Below are positions 43,553 through 54,581 of a stretch of DNA of 64,000 bases, one piece after another; the first letter of the stretch is position 1, and every line of letters begins with the position of its first letter. A program made the translations under genes and the position numbers. The stretch is from Gracilaria domingensis (taxonomy: Eukaryota > Rhodophyta > Florideophyceae > Gracilariales > Gracilariaceae): NCBI GenBank assembly GCA_022539475.1, contig VCMS01000162.1, positions 124,001 to 188,000 on the forward strand, given 5' to 3'. Under the pieces are notes generated by a model. It was not told the origin of the DNA, did not search any database, and was given only the letters and a program-made list of their open reading frames with translations.

Positions 43553-44527
43553 ATGAGCTCCCACCACCACAGTGCCTCTGGAGGCGACGGCGGAAGGCCG
43601 CCGTGGGACAAAAGAAATCTCGGACTGAACAAAAGAGGTGCGGAGAAAAGGGAGAACAAGCGTAAGAAGAGAAAACGAGCTGAAAGGATACAGCAGGCAT
43701 CCCAAAGCAGTAGCCGCGGTGGCCCGTCATCGGCCTCGAACGATTCACTTTCGTGGATTGAAGAGATGTGTGAGCCAGAAATGGGAACTCTGCCTCCAGG
43801 TGCAGAGATTACGCTGCCACCGCCATCAATTCTGGACCAGTTGCTTGAAGACAGGCATCTAGACCCAGCCGTTTCGCCATTACCTCCTCCCACATCTAGG
43901 TCGAGCTCAAGCTCACAGGCGTTACCTCCACATACAGCCGGCACGGGTGCCAGTGCCAGTTCGTCTGCGTGGCCTCTTACAACTGGCGCTGGTACAAGTT
44001 CTGTGCCATCTTCCCGTTCGTATCCGTGCGGACACTGTAACAAAGTGTTTGATCGGCATCAAACTCGTGAACACCACGTGTATAGGAAGCATGACTTCCT
44101 GGAGTTTCGTCACTGCGCGTACTGCAGCTTCTCAACATCTTCTTCGTCAGCGATGAGGAGCCACTTACGCGAGCGTCATGGTCATCGCAACGCACCCGCG
44201 TCAGGGACCACCACGACGGCAAGTTCGTCTACAGCGGGAGGCTCCGAATTTGAGTCTACACCTTCATGTCCGCACTGCAACCGGAGATACGCAAGTTTGA
44301 GGAGTCTTTCCGCCCACGTGAGGCAAGTTCATGATCAGGATGGTTTCCGTCACTGCTTTGAATGCCGCTTCCAATGTGTTGATCCAGAAGATTACAGGAT
44401 TCATCGGATAGGTCATCAGCGGCACGGCGAGTGCCTGGAGTGCGGCACGACGGTGGGGCTGTCCCAGTACATCGATCACGTCAAGAGCTGCAGACGAGTT
44501 CTTTACCAGCGGTTCCACAGTTCGTAG
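43553..44527 (+). CDS. C2H2 zinc-finger protein with five fingers
   Basis: Intact 324-residue single-exon gene. The first 158 residues are low in complexity (Ser, Pro, Gly) and include a basic stretch at about 27-44 (Lys/Arg-rich) that could be a nuclear localisation signal. Fingers: C159/C162-H175/H180, C188/C191-H204/H209, C239/C242-H255/H260, C268/C271-H284/H288 and a C2HC type, C294/C297-H309/C313. Linkers between fingers are long and not TGEKP-like, except between the paired fingers 1-2 and 3-4. A DNA- or RNA-binding regulator is likely, with no target inferable. The ATG at 43553 is the first in frame and no upstream in-frame extension is seen. Confidence 0.85.
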   Translation: MSSHHHSASGGDGGRPPWDKRNLGLNKRGAEKRENKRKKRKRAERIQQASQSSSRGGPSSASNDSLSWIEEMCEPEMGTLPPGAEITLPPPSILDQLLEDRHLDPAVSPLPPPTSRSSSSSQALPPHTAGTGASASSSAWPLTTGAGTSSVPSSRSYPCGHCNKVFDRHQTREHHVYRKHDFLEFRHCAYCSFSTSSSSAMRSHLRERHGHRNAPASGTTTTASSSTAGGSEFESTPSCPHCNRRYASLRSLSAHVRQVHDQDGFRHCFECRFQCVDPEDYRIHRIGHQRHGECLECGTTVGLSQYIDHVKSCRRVLYQRFHSS

Positions 44528-44560
44528 TTTAAAGGGTTAAGGACAGAATAGAAAAACTGA

Positions 44561-44566
44561 AATAAA
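44561..44566 (+). terminator. Polyadenylation signal after the zinc-finger gene
   Basis: AATAAA 33 bases after the stop codon, followed by A-rich sequence. Confidence 0.6.
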
Positions 44567-44569
44567 AAA

Positions 44570-45069
44570 TGCAGCAATACAATTTTCGGAATACTTTACA
44601 GCAGTTTGTTGAAAGTTTTTTAAAAACGTTAAAAAACAGTTTTATAGTTTTGTAGATGTTGCGTTGCGGAAGCAAGTGTCAGGTTTCGCAATATCGGGAC
44701 ATTGCAATGCTTTATTGCGAGGCAATGCTCTCAAGGGGATGAATCTCGTGAGCAACATGTTCCGTACCGTCGTTGAGGATGAACTCTTTCGAGACTGCTG
44801 GGCAGGCAGAGGGGAGGGAAAATGACCAACAGCGACGGGCCCTGTTTATACTCATGCCTACGGTACTTCCCATTCTTGTACAGGCCTGCTCTCTGACCTC
44901 AAAACGAAAAGAACGACGTGAAGGCGTTTGAAGCAGCATGTCCACTTGCAGTTCACGGGCTTTGGCACGCATTATGAGGAACAAAGAGCATGAGAGTGCC
45001 TTCCTGTATGCACGGAACGCGCTTCGCGCCCCATAGCTCGACCAACGGACTGGAGAGCGGCGGCCCAGC
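44570..45069. other. Intergenic, nothing convincing
   Basis: A 181-codon minus frame (44712-45257) extends into the GC-rich promoter region but has an Arg/Ser-rich first half due to composition and no recognisable domain. Confidence 0.45.
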
Positions 45070-45529
45070 TGCGCGTGAGAACGGGGAGTGAGGAAGAGGA
45101 GCAGAAGCTGACGCACGCGCAAGTTGCCGCCAGCCGCCGCTCTCCGCTCCAAGACGCGGACGCGGGAGGGGGCGGAGAGCGCCCTCGAGCCGCGGCGCCG
45201 TCGGCGCCAACGGCTGGAACGGCTCCGAGAGCGAGCGGGACGCGAGCGGCACAGCAAAGAGCCAAGTCAGCGGCGGCGCGTCTTGTCAGCCACAGTCGCC
45301 CCGCGCCCGCCGTCGGGCGGCGCCCAATCAGCGCGCGCCTCGTACCGCCCCACGTGCGCGCCCGCCACGCGCGCCCGCCTCAGGTACATAAAACGCGCTC
45401 GTAGTCGCCGCCGTCGCGCCGCGCCGCCGCCCTCCCGTCCACGCCCTCGCCCTCCCGCGGACGCCGCCACCCCCGTCACGCTCCGTCCCCTCCCCCGTCG
45501 CCCCACCCGACCGGCGCCCAGCTCTCCGC
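45070..45529 (+). promoter_or_regulatory. GC-rich promoter of the Tudor-like gene
   Basis: A sharply GC- and CpG-rich block precedes the Tudor-like gene. It contains a CCAAT box (45324-45328, cgcccaatcagcg) and, about 60 bp downstream, a TATA-like tacataaaa (45385-45393), in the usual order and about 140 bp before the ATG. Confidence 0.55.
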
Positions 45530-46009
45530 ATGTCCGCCGCTGCAGCCGCCGCCGCGCGGCTCGCGGTCGGCGCTCGCATCGAGGTGTTCTGGCCGATGGA
45601 CGACGTCTTCTACAAGGGCGTTGTCTCTCGCTGCCTGCCCGACGCGCAGCATGTCGTTCTCTACGACGACGGCGCCCAGGAGACGCTCAACCTTCGTAAC
45701 GAGCGCTATCGCGTCCTTTCCGCCCCTGCTCCGCCCCCAAAGCCGGCCAAGAAGAAGCCCGTTCCACCCCGTGCTGCTCCGAAGCAACCATCGCTTGATA
45801 TGGACTTGGTCACGTACACGCCGCCTGTAATGCCTCCCAGAAAGCGCTTTCGAGGTCGCCATCTTCGCTCAAAACACTCGCCTGGCCAGTCTACGTCGCA
45901 ATCGCCAAAGGTGTTGCTAAAGCAGCGCGTACGGCCGGCGAAGACGTTGGCCAGTTTGGGAGACGTCATGTCGGACTTCTCAAACTACACAAACGATTCG
46001 CTAAAGTGA
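45530..46009 (+). CDS. Tudor-like small basic protein
   Basis: Frame of 159 codons. After an Ala-rich start, residues about 12-63 (VGARIEVFWPMDDVFYKGVV...HVVLYDDGAQETLNLRNERYRVL) form a Tudor/Agenet-like barrel of the VGxRVEVxWPxDDxxYxGxV...YDDGxxExL type that reads methylated histone tails or acts in chromatin and DNA-repair proteins. The remainder is basic and rich in Pro, Lys and Arg. The coding sequence ends ...SLK followed by TGA, but that spot reads aaaGTGAGT, a strong splice-donor sequence overlapping the stop, so this may be exon 1 of a larger protein. The short length compared with Tudor-containing nuclear proteins favours that. Promoter elements lie just upstream. Confidence 0.75.
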   Translation: MSAAAAAAARLAVGARIEVFWPMDDVFYKGVVSRCLPDAQHVVLYDDGAQETLNLRNERYRVLSAPAPPPKPAKKKPVPPRAAPKQPSLDMDLVTYTPPVMPPRKRFRGRHLRSKHSPGQSTSQSPKVLLKQRVRPAKTLASLGDVMSDFSNYTNDSLK

Positions 46010-47702
46010 GTCGTGCGCCGGGAAAGTCACCGTGGCCCTCGGCAGCCACGTAATTCACGCAGCTTCCGCATCATGCGCCCTCGTGCATTCCACCCTCTTT
46101 CACGCTTTCGTGCGCTGTGGAACCGATTTGCATTCAGTCAGTTGCACGGCTTCAATCTTTTTGCCTTCAGTACCCCTAATTGGTCCCACGCCCCGTCAGG
46201 AACGGCGCCGGAGACCCGCGGCAACGGAGCATGTCAAGGTTTGGCCATCGCGTCGCCAACGCCTTTTTACGCCGGCAGTTTCAAGTCAGCACAAGAGAAC
46301 ATGTCCAAACGATTATAGTGCGGCATGTGTGATTGAAACGCAATAGTTTTTCCGACACGTAATTATTCTACGTGGATAATGGATTATCATCATCAGCAGG
46401 CGCTTTAGTGAGGAATTACGCCGCTAGTGTTGACAACAAATAGATCAGAGGGCAATGAAAAGTACGTACACGAGATGGACAAGTGTTGATGAACTCTGTC
46501 AAGCGTAGTTTAGAAACAGAATGAAACGGAGCTTGACAAGTTAGATTGCCCACATCTCCTACCAACAATAAATCTTCACCACTGCAGCACTCATTTCAAA
46601 CTCAAACTTGCGTTGAGGCGGCGCCCAAACTTTATTACAGAAGTGCAACAAGTGCACTATGCCTAATAAACCTCGCATCCACGCCAGGTGCAGCAGAGCC
46701 GAAAAGTCCATTTCTCTGCAGCATAGAGAGGACTAGATTGAGTTCTGTGAGAACACAGCGGGGTCTGGCCAGGCACAGGAGTAAATGAGTTTGTCCATGA
46801 AGCCCGCACGGGAAAATCCACACAAAGTATGTCCCGTGAGTGACAGTATGAAACACTTTGGATGTGCGACACCATCTGACATGCTTCCTCCCCAGGAGCG
46901 TCAATGTTGGCGAAATTATGTAACGTAGAATCGGCGAGTCGATCTTCACCTGCTCATGCGCACGCACACTTACAGTCGCTCTCACGGCCTGCAGTCGCGC
47001 ACACCGCAGTCGCATGAAAACCCAAGCGAGACAGCATACCACAAGCGAGCCGTCGTGAAGTAGCGAGTGAGAATCGAGTCGAAACTGCTTCCCAAAAGTG
47101 CTGTCATGGTCCTCGTTCGCACCGCTCCCTGCTTTACAAACGCGCAGCATCGCAATGTCTCAAGGAACGAGTAACTTGCGGCTGGAGCTCGACCTCACCG
47201 AAAAATTGGTCTTTGCAGCAACTATTCTTGCGAAAGGCCTCCGCCTCGAAGACAGCGTGTGTTCGTGTTCGCTGACAATCAGCTCTTTGAGAAGAAATCC
47301 TCTCAACAGAAGACTCTTGGGCCAAGAGTCTTAAGACTCTTCTCGCAAAGCTCTTTTTTGAAAAAGATAGCTAGGTTTCTAAAAAGAAAAGAGAATTTTA
47401 ACGATCTTTGTGAACCAAAAAGCATTCAATGTTTTTTTGAGCATTTCATAGCAAACTTTCATTCAGTGTTCATAAGCATTTACGCTGTTTCTCATACGAA
47501 GATGTAGCAGAAGAAAGACAGGGGAGACATGCCTTCCAAGTCGGACTTCCCGACAGGGTTAAAGAGCTAAGATTCAGAAAATGAAGCCATAACATTTACT
47601 TGATATTCCCGGCGAACCTGCCTCAAATCGAGGTACCGTCCGTAAATTGTCACATCCATTTCGGCAGGGCACCGTACCCTCCAAACACATCACAATGTAG
47701 CC
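46010..47702. other. Intergenic or intronic stretch
   Basis: No convincing gene. If the 46005 splice donor is used, part is intron plus further exons of the Tudor-like gene, but I see no exon with a clear domain. The 171-codon minus frame 46635-47150 has no recognisable motif. A hairpin with 11-bp perfect arms (aagactcttgg) lies at 47310-47332 and its left arm recurs at 47333-47341. Confidence 0.45.
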
Positions 47703-48272
47703 CTAAAAACCCCCGACACCAAAACCACCGAAACCGCTGACGGGAACACCGACACCTCCACCACAAGTGCACTTGCAGCCCGGAGACCCACTTGTGCATG
47801 ACTCAGGCGGAACACACGCCGGTAAATTACAATACCCGTTGCTCAGCGCCCACTTGATCTGATTCACAGCATTGACCTTTCCGTCCTCAGTGCAGAACGA
47901 ATCTATTTCCTGACTAGTCAGAACCTGGTCGTAGCCTGATCGGTAATAGCATGTGTTTACAGCCTTCGGAAAGTCTGGCGCTTTCACGCAACCGGTTCCA
48001 CGGCCATTGTTATTAAAGGGGCATCCATTTTCAGCGTAACCTGGACATCTGGCGTAGAGATAACAGGCTGCCCTCGGATTGGAATTCTCACTGATAAAAC
48101 ATGTACCTATCTTGTTGCCATTAGTGGTGGCATCGAAAAGATCATCTACGCTTAGAGAAAGATGGTAATCCAAGTCCTTGACCACGATGCATGAGCTTTG
48201 TGCTAAACCAATCGAGAACAGACCCACAAAGCTCGCAGCTAATAGAATAGAAACTTTGTCCTGAGAAACCAT
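47703..48272 (-). CDS. Secreted cysteine-rich protein with glycine-rich tail
   Basis: 189 residues from ATG at 48272. I prefer it to the upstream open-frame extension to 48452 because a TATA box lies between them and because it starts a classic signal peptide (MVSQDKVSILLAASFVGLFSIGLAQ). The mature part has 14 cysteines, several in ordered Cys-x(2-8)-Cys patterns, suggesting disulfide bonding in an extracellular or cell-wall protein. It ends in a Gly/Val/Phe-rich tail (GGGVGVPVSGFGGFGVGGF). The segment around ACVPPESCTSGSPGCKCTC resembles small cysteine-rich modules but matches no family I can name. Single exon and intact. Confidence 0.75.
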   Translation of the reverse strand: MVSQDKVSILLAASFVGLFSIGLAQSSCIVVKDLDYHLSLSVDDLFDATTNGNKIGTCFISENSNPRAACYLYARCPGYAENGCPFNNNGRGTGCVKAPDFPKAVNTCYYRSGYDQVLTSQEIDSFCTEDGKVNAVNQIKWALSNGYCNLPACVPPESCTSGSPGCKCTCGGGVGVPVSGFGGFGVGGF

Positions 48273-48379
48273 AGCTGTTCCGCACGAAATGAAGAATGTC
48301 GTGAATCGAAAGCGGGTGATTGTCACGAAGGCGAGCTGGGTGATGTCGTTGCTGCAAACGGGGTGAAGCATCATCAGCG

Positions 48380-48386
48380 TTATATA
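48380..48386 (-). promoter_or_regulatory. TATA box of the secreted-protein gene
   Basis: TATATAA on the minus strand, 108 bp upstream of the ATG at 48272. Confidence 0.55.
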
Positions 48387-48453
48387 CGCTTCCAGCAGAG
48401 CTACAAATGCCGTCAAATCCTTAACCGAGGTGGATGAAATTGCTTCTCTCACA

Positions 48454-49690
48454 AAGATGAGAATCTCTCACACAAATTCAGGTACTAGTTCTGTGGGCGT
48501 TTCATACATTTTATTACACAATCACTTTTGGCTGAGGTACAGGAGACCGTGCTTTAAAGATATTGTTCTGATAGAAGAAAGAGAAGAATATGCGTCAATT
48601 AACAGATGAATTTGTTCGTGGATTACGGAACTGGTTATAAGAAGAGGTAGAGAGGTAACCTTATGAGTACATGAGTCTATAATAAATCGTTGCCCTCAAC
48701 AACGTTCATATCTGATGTCGCGGTAACATGAAAACCAAGAATAACCATATCTTTAGAATCTGAGACCAGATATACGGCGTCGTAGAACAGAGAAGCATCG
48801 ACGATTGTTGCTCATTGCCCGGTTTCAGGCGCTTCCAATCTCGTACAAACGCCTTTATCACATATGTTTTACTGGAGAAAAATGGCTGACCAATGGATTG
48901 AACGCAATCTTCAGAGAAGGTGATCATCCTATGCACTTCATATTTTCACTTTCAACACTTTACATTATAAGTTATAATAATCTTGATTGTTATGCTCAAC
49001 AGCGCGGAAGCGATGCAAGGGTTTTCTGGATATTATAACAAAAAGTTCGGTGGTGTAAAATCCTCTGGATATTATAACAAAAAGCTCAGTTTAATAAACA
49101 CTAAAATCCTCAAAATTTGTTCGAATGAAGAGATCATACAGATTTTACTTAGCAGTATCAGTAAGGTTTCGTGTCTCCTTTAAACAGCGAAACATCCCTT
49201 TATATTTAATAACATGAGAATTTGGGATTAATCCCGAAGATTCGGAAGTACAAATATCGGACAAAACTCATCAATAACAGATCTAGGACATTGTCCTAAA
49301 GAAGGTACCGTGTTGACATGTTGCCAGACAATAGACCGAGTCGGCTTGCGTATCTAATGTGTCCGAAAAGGCATGACAGCAAAGCTCCATATCGAGGAGC
49401 AAATGACTGCCGTGATCTTAAGTAGGTTAAGCTCTTCCTAAAATCTAAGCGGTAGTACGCTTTTGGTGGTATGCCGTCAAAGTTGATGAACTCATCATTT
49501 TGGGCATTCAGAAGTAGATTAGAACAAAACGTTTCATAAGCGTAATTTGCTGTTGTGATACGCACATAACAGAATTGTAATGGTAGAATACAACTCGGCG
49601 GTGATGATGACCTTGCTTCTGACGAGACCAGCGCTTCGCCTTTTTACATTTCTCCATGTGTTGTTGTTGTACTCAAACCCTAAAGCAGCA
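48454..49690. other. Intergenic with a short direct repeat
   Basis: AT-rich, no gene recognised. The 20-mer ctggatattataacaaaaag occurs at 49026-49045 and 49065-49084, period 39 bp. Confidence 0.6.
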
Positions 49691-49699
49691 CTTAAGCAG

Positions 49700-49720
49700 C
49701 AGGGCCGTATTTCCGACTAG
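49700..49720 (+). repeat. Lone hAT-like terminus
   Basis: CAGGGCCGTATTTCCGACTAG resembles the ends of the 918-8713 element (CAGGCCCGTATTTGTGACTAG). actgactactatggta to its right and gactgactgctacgatggt near 49990-50030 recall subterminal repeats, but the opposite end was not found. Confidence 0.4.
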
Positions 49721-50059
49721 CCTTTTTTCCAACATATGGAGATTAACTGACTACTATGGTAGAACGAGTAGCCATTGTCCTGTTTATTTTTTCCATTTTG
49801 TGACTTTTGAGTAATCAAGAACAACTTGTGACGGATCGATGCAGCTGCCCGCTGCCGCTCCAATGACATCCATAAGTACCAAACGAACAGCGAACAGAAG
49901 GAGCAAAGATCGAGTCACAGTTCCCAAAATTTTCCAATAAAACTATTTCCTTGTCTCAAAATTCCAGAACCGTATTTGTTTCTAACTGACTTCGTTCAAA
50001 AATGAATGACTTTTGACTGACTGCTACGATGGTAAAACGTATTTAGTCATTTCACCCAT

Positions 50060-51060
50060 AGCAAAGCTGACATCCCTTTACAATAAACCTACCTGACAAT
50101 TTGGTTGAAATATTATTTTTTTATATAAAACTTACCCGAGTCTACTTGATTTCGCTGTGTTATAACGATTCAAGAAACAAAGAGAAATTTATTTGGAATT
50201 TATCGATGCGTGTGCGGACACTAAAGAACGCAGTTTTCATACCGGTAAAAACCGCCGCTCATGCCGTTTATGTCACAGCGTGCCCAAGGCTAGAACTTGA
50301 TATGCAGCTGGCTTGGGGTACAACGTTGCAGCCTGTAAATTTGCTTTTTGCACGTGATCTTGCCAGACTAACCTTTATCGTCCAGCAGAGAAGTGTTAAA
50401 CGTGCATTGGATGTTACATGCACCCATGAAAACACAGCAGAAAACACATCGATAAGAATTAAGCCTAGACAGGTCAGTTGATGTCCATATGGTATCTCCA
50501 AGATGACTGAAATTAAAATTACGAACCGTAAAATGGTCCGTTTGATGCCTTTATAATGTCTTAATGATAAACGGTAATGATTCTCAAATATTGAGTAAAG
50601 TATGTCCAAAGAATAACTGCCTGATACGCATATAATGTAAAAAAGGGTAATTATTAGATTTTGTGATGTGTAAATAATGCACGATAGCTTTTTCTACATC
50701 TATGAGACATATTGTCGTGCATCATATGAATTCCTTTCAAATAGTTTTTCTAAACTGCATGAACATTTTAATGGCATCAGAAACGCGCATTCAACGCAAT
50801 AAAATGACATGTCGTTGAGGATCTTCAATGCGCAAAAGAAATTCAAGTTATATCCTATAAATGTCGTGAACGTTCATTCGAGCAACATTTAATTGGCATC
50901 ATTTTATCGCACAGGAAGGAAGAACGCAGAGGCAGAAGAAAGTGCATCGTAATGCAGTACAGACTGCAGCACTTAGGCTTGGTCTCGTCTCGAGGCTGAC
51001 AAAACATTTCCCAAGCAGGGAGCGAAAGCGAACGAAAACGCAGCGAAGCATCAACTGAAA
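50060..51060. other. Intergenic, nothing recognised
   Basis: The 126-codon plus frame at 50101-50481 has no motif; the stretch is AT-rich and otherwise featureless. Confidence 0.45.
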
Positions 51061-54000
51061 TCCTCCAAGATCTTGTCTGGATTACCAAAGAGCGCGATGG
51101 GAAGCTCCAATCATCATTTTCTTCAGGCAACCCGCCTTACGAACCAACCAACATTTTCTAGCCGACACGGTGAGGAATCGTTTGTCAGCTATCCTAATTG
51201 GACGAAGAGTGAGCGCAAGAATTTAACCAGCTCACGAGTTTGCCATACTTCCACGATGGATGAAAGAGTAAGGCTGCCGCGAATGAAAGAATTACATGTA
51301 AAAGGAATCTCTGTTGGGCAGTACGCGACGAAGGCGAATGCGTGTCGCGAGGGTCGCACTAACGTGCCCAGCGTCGACCAAACAGGGCAAGCCACACGGC
51401 GCGGATGAACCATTTTCCAACACTCAAATGTCCCCAATCGGGTCTGAGATGGCGCGCGCGTGCGTTGCACGACCATGACCTCGTGGTTGGGAAGTAACAC
51501 CACTAGACCCAGTCACAGGAGTGCAAACTGCGGAAGCATCTCCTGCGGGCATGAAAGGGCCAAGCCCGAGAAGGCACAGTGCTTTCCCAAGCATGAAATC
51601 CCGAATGGGGAAACCAACGCGATAATAAGCATGCGCGTGACGCCCAATAGCACCGAACGGCCTTTTCAGACAGTAGCACAACTCTCGCAAGATGGAGGCG
51701 CTGCAGTTTCAACCGGTTTGTCGCTCGTACGCGCTAGTGTCGTGGACAGGGCGTTGTGACCCTTCTCAGTTAGGTAAACGTAGATCGTGAGCGAGACAAC
51801 AGTATGTACGATGCTCCCCAGTTGAGATTGTTGAATTTCGCACGGGGAGCACCCGACACGCCGATGACGTTCCCACTTCCACAACGGGTCACAGTCCATT
51901 GCGCACGCGTGCGTTGTAGGCTCCTGAGAGTAGTCGCTTAGCTTGCTCTCCATGGTCAGTTGTTGGTACCCCTCAGGGCAGTGCATTCAATTACACTACC
52001 AACTCCTCTTCTTAGGCTTGACCTCCGAGGTCGGCCAAGTTCCATGCGGAAAGCGAACGCGAGCGTAGCACGGCGAAACACTCAATTCTATACTAGCACA
52101 ATCCCACTTGGGCAACGAGCGAGTGCACCAAAACGGTAACAGTGGGAGCAATGCGCGAGTCCCACTCAAAGAGTGTTCCATTATTCAGTGCCTATCAACA
52201 GACACGGCGAAATGACGGGGTTCAAATCGCCGAGAATCTCGTGAGGGTTCGAAGCGACGGAAACGAAACCGTTCGCAACGGTGTAGTTTTCGAAAAATCC
52301 CATGCGTGTGAATACCAAAAGCGAAAAGACGCGTGAATGAGCGCCACGCAGTACTCAGATGGGAACAAGACCAGCACACGAAATCAACAGGGCGAACCAC
52401 GTTTTGCCTTGCTCGAAGTCCCAGCCGGGTGACGCACGAGCGCACGAGCGCTGCGTCTGACCGACACGGCGAGAGACGAACTACCGAAGGAAGAAATCCC
52501 GAGACGGTCACAAATGAGTGCGACCGCGAAACATCGAGGTAGAGATCACAGCCGTCCCATGGCGGGTCGTCCGACCGATTCGGAACGGGCAGCAGACACA
52601 TGGGAGTGCTGGAGTTTCGACTTCTGCAATCCATGCAAAACGCGAGCGAGTGATGCGCCATAGCGAGCCTCAGAACGGAAAAATCTCGTTTGGGTCGAAA
52701 GTCCGATAAGCGTCGCCAGAAGCTAGCTCCCAGCCACTCATGATCCCATTTCAGCACAATACGACCGAAACCGGGTGTTCAGTCCGTCCCGAACGCGAGG
52801 ATCCGACGCAGAGTCCAGCGACGCCAGGCGAGAAAGAACAAGATTTAACCAAACTCGAGCGTCCCAGAGGGGGTGATACGCCATGCCAGGAATCATGGGT
52901 AGAGCCCGTGGTTGGGTAACTGACTGTTCGTTCGAGGAGAAGCCTGTAGACGCACACCGCATTACGGGGCGCAGCACTTTCCTGTTGGGTCACTGAAGGT
53001 ACGGTGAAGACGATTTTCCACATGGTTACTTGCGAGGCGAATCAGAAAATCCGTACCGAAAATTACCCTCCCGGATGGGGTTGGAAACCATGATTCTTTG
53101 TTTGGCCGGTAACTCGGAAGCGCGGGCGTTTCAGCGGCTCGCAATGCCCGACTTGGGGTGAGCGGCACATCAAAATACTTAGGATTTTTTGATCGTGCCA
53201 GACCGCGTCCCTACGGGCAATACTGTACACCCAATCGGCTACCCACAGGCGTGCGCCACGTGGCGTTTGGCACGCTTGCAACGGCGCATAGCAGCGCGCG
53301 CGCTTGTGCATGGCCCGAGCGTGTCCCACGTGGGTGATTCGAGCGTGCAAAGGGGCGCGCGTGTCCAACTTGGCCGTCTCGTGCGTGCGACGAGGCATGC
53401 CAGCAATGCGATGCGCTGCGCCGGGTGTTTATAGTCCTCAAAAGGTCGGCCGCTCGGTACTGCGAGTGTTCCAAGTCGTCCTAGATCATCTCGGAGAAGT
53501 CTGAACTTCTCCGAAAACGTTGCAAAGCCTTCCGAAGGCCTTCGCGAGACCCATAGGGACTTTGAAAGCGCGCTATCTCGCAGGGAAAAATCATGGCTGC
53601 CATGGCCGGGGGGAGACTATGCCAAAATTTTTCTTACTCGAAAGAGGAAAAGCACTCCAAACTCCTCGAAAGAGGTTGCGTTCAGTTGCATGAGCGTGCG
53701 CGGTCGCGTCGTGCGCGAAAGCGGGCGACAGAGTTGAAGGGAATGTTGTCGAGAGGCTCCCAGGAGTCTCTCGAAGGTGGGTAACCGTACCATCTGTAGT
53801 GCAAACCCGGGGACGGGAGAGACACTCAAGACGTTCGAGTCCTTGCTCCCTAGAGGAGGTAGACTCAGGGAAAGAGCCCTCCGAGCACGAAAAATGGCGG
53901 GTGTAAGACCGCCCGTGCCTCGGGATATACCTCGGAGGTTGACGGGGAACAGGCTAGGTAAAGATCCGAGAACGGAGGCCACAGTGATGGGCCGCACCAG

Positions 54001-54260
54001 CGGGCAGTGGAAACCCTAGGCAGAAAAGGGAAAAAGAGGGAAAGACTAGAGGAAACCCCCGGCGGGGTGTGCGGAAAGCGGCAACAGGCCCGGCGGCGCG
54101 TGACGGAGACGTGTATTCAGCCCACGCGGCAAAGATCTCTATACAGAGTTGGTAGTTCTACCACTTGTGGGTAAGCAGGTATCTGCACAATGTAAGGTGT
54201 CTGAAGACGGAATGAGCCTGAGGGCAATGGCCACAAATGATCAGAATTGCCTGAAAGATC
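51061..54260. other. Non-coding, probably retroelement LTR/leader sequence
   Basis: Balanced GC, many short motif-free frames on both strands, recurrent cacggcga, gcgagcg and gaaacg words. It precedes the LTR-like core at about 54290-54350. A perfect 10-bp hairpin (tcggagaagt/acttctccga) is at 53491-53514. I recognise no gene or domain. Confidence 0.4.
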
Positions 54261-54269
54261 CCGGGGGAT

Positions 54270-54390
54270 GGAGCTAGAACGTGCCGTACGCGGTGACTCT
54301 CCGGGAGGAGTGGTGCACTTCGCGCAGGCGAAACTAGTCCAGAGCCGAACCCGGTTACCCTTTACTGAAGGTGGAGCTGGCCGCGAGGTC
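54270..54390 (-). repeat. Diverged relative of the chromovirus LTR
   Basis: gactctccgggaggag, a gcgcagg segment and cagagccgaac occur in the same order and orientation as in the 34572-35112 LTR. Divergence is high. The orientation fits the 3' LTR of the minus-strand chromovirus at 57-64 kb. Confidence 0.45.
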
Positions 54391-54581
54391 ACCTCTTATA
54401 CCGTAACCGGTAAATTAGTTAAACTAAATTAAATAATTTGGTGCACACTTGTGCAAAGCCACACACGTGGTGTACGTGCACAGCCCGCTTCAGCGGCCAG
54501 TAAATAATTCGACTATCGAAACAATTCCTCTGTGAATAGACCCAAATCAGACCACGTGTACCCACGACCACTCAATACCAC

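Noticed and set aside
43405-44043. 212-codon minus frame opposite the zinc-finger gene
   Set aside because: Shadow of the intact C2H2 gene on the other strand.
44712-45257. 181-codon minus frame as a gene
   Set aside because: First half is antisense to a GC-rich promoter and Arg/Ser-rich by composition; no domain in the rest.
46635-47150. 171-codon minus frame as a gene
   Set aside because: No recognisable motif or promoter and unremarkable composition; could be chance.
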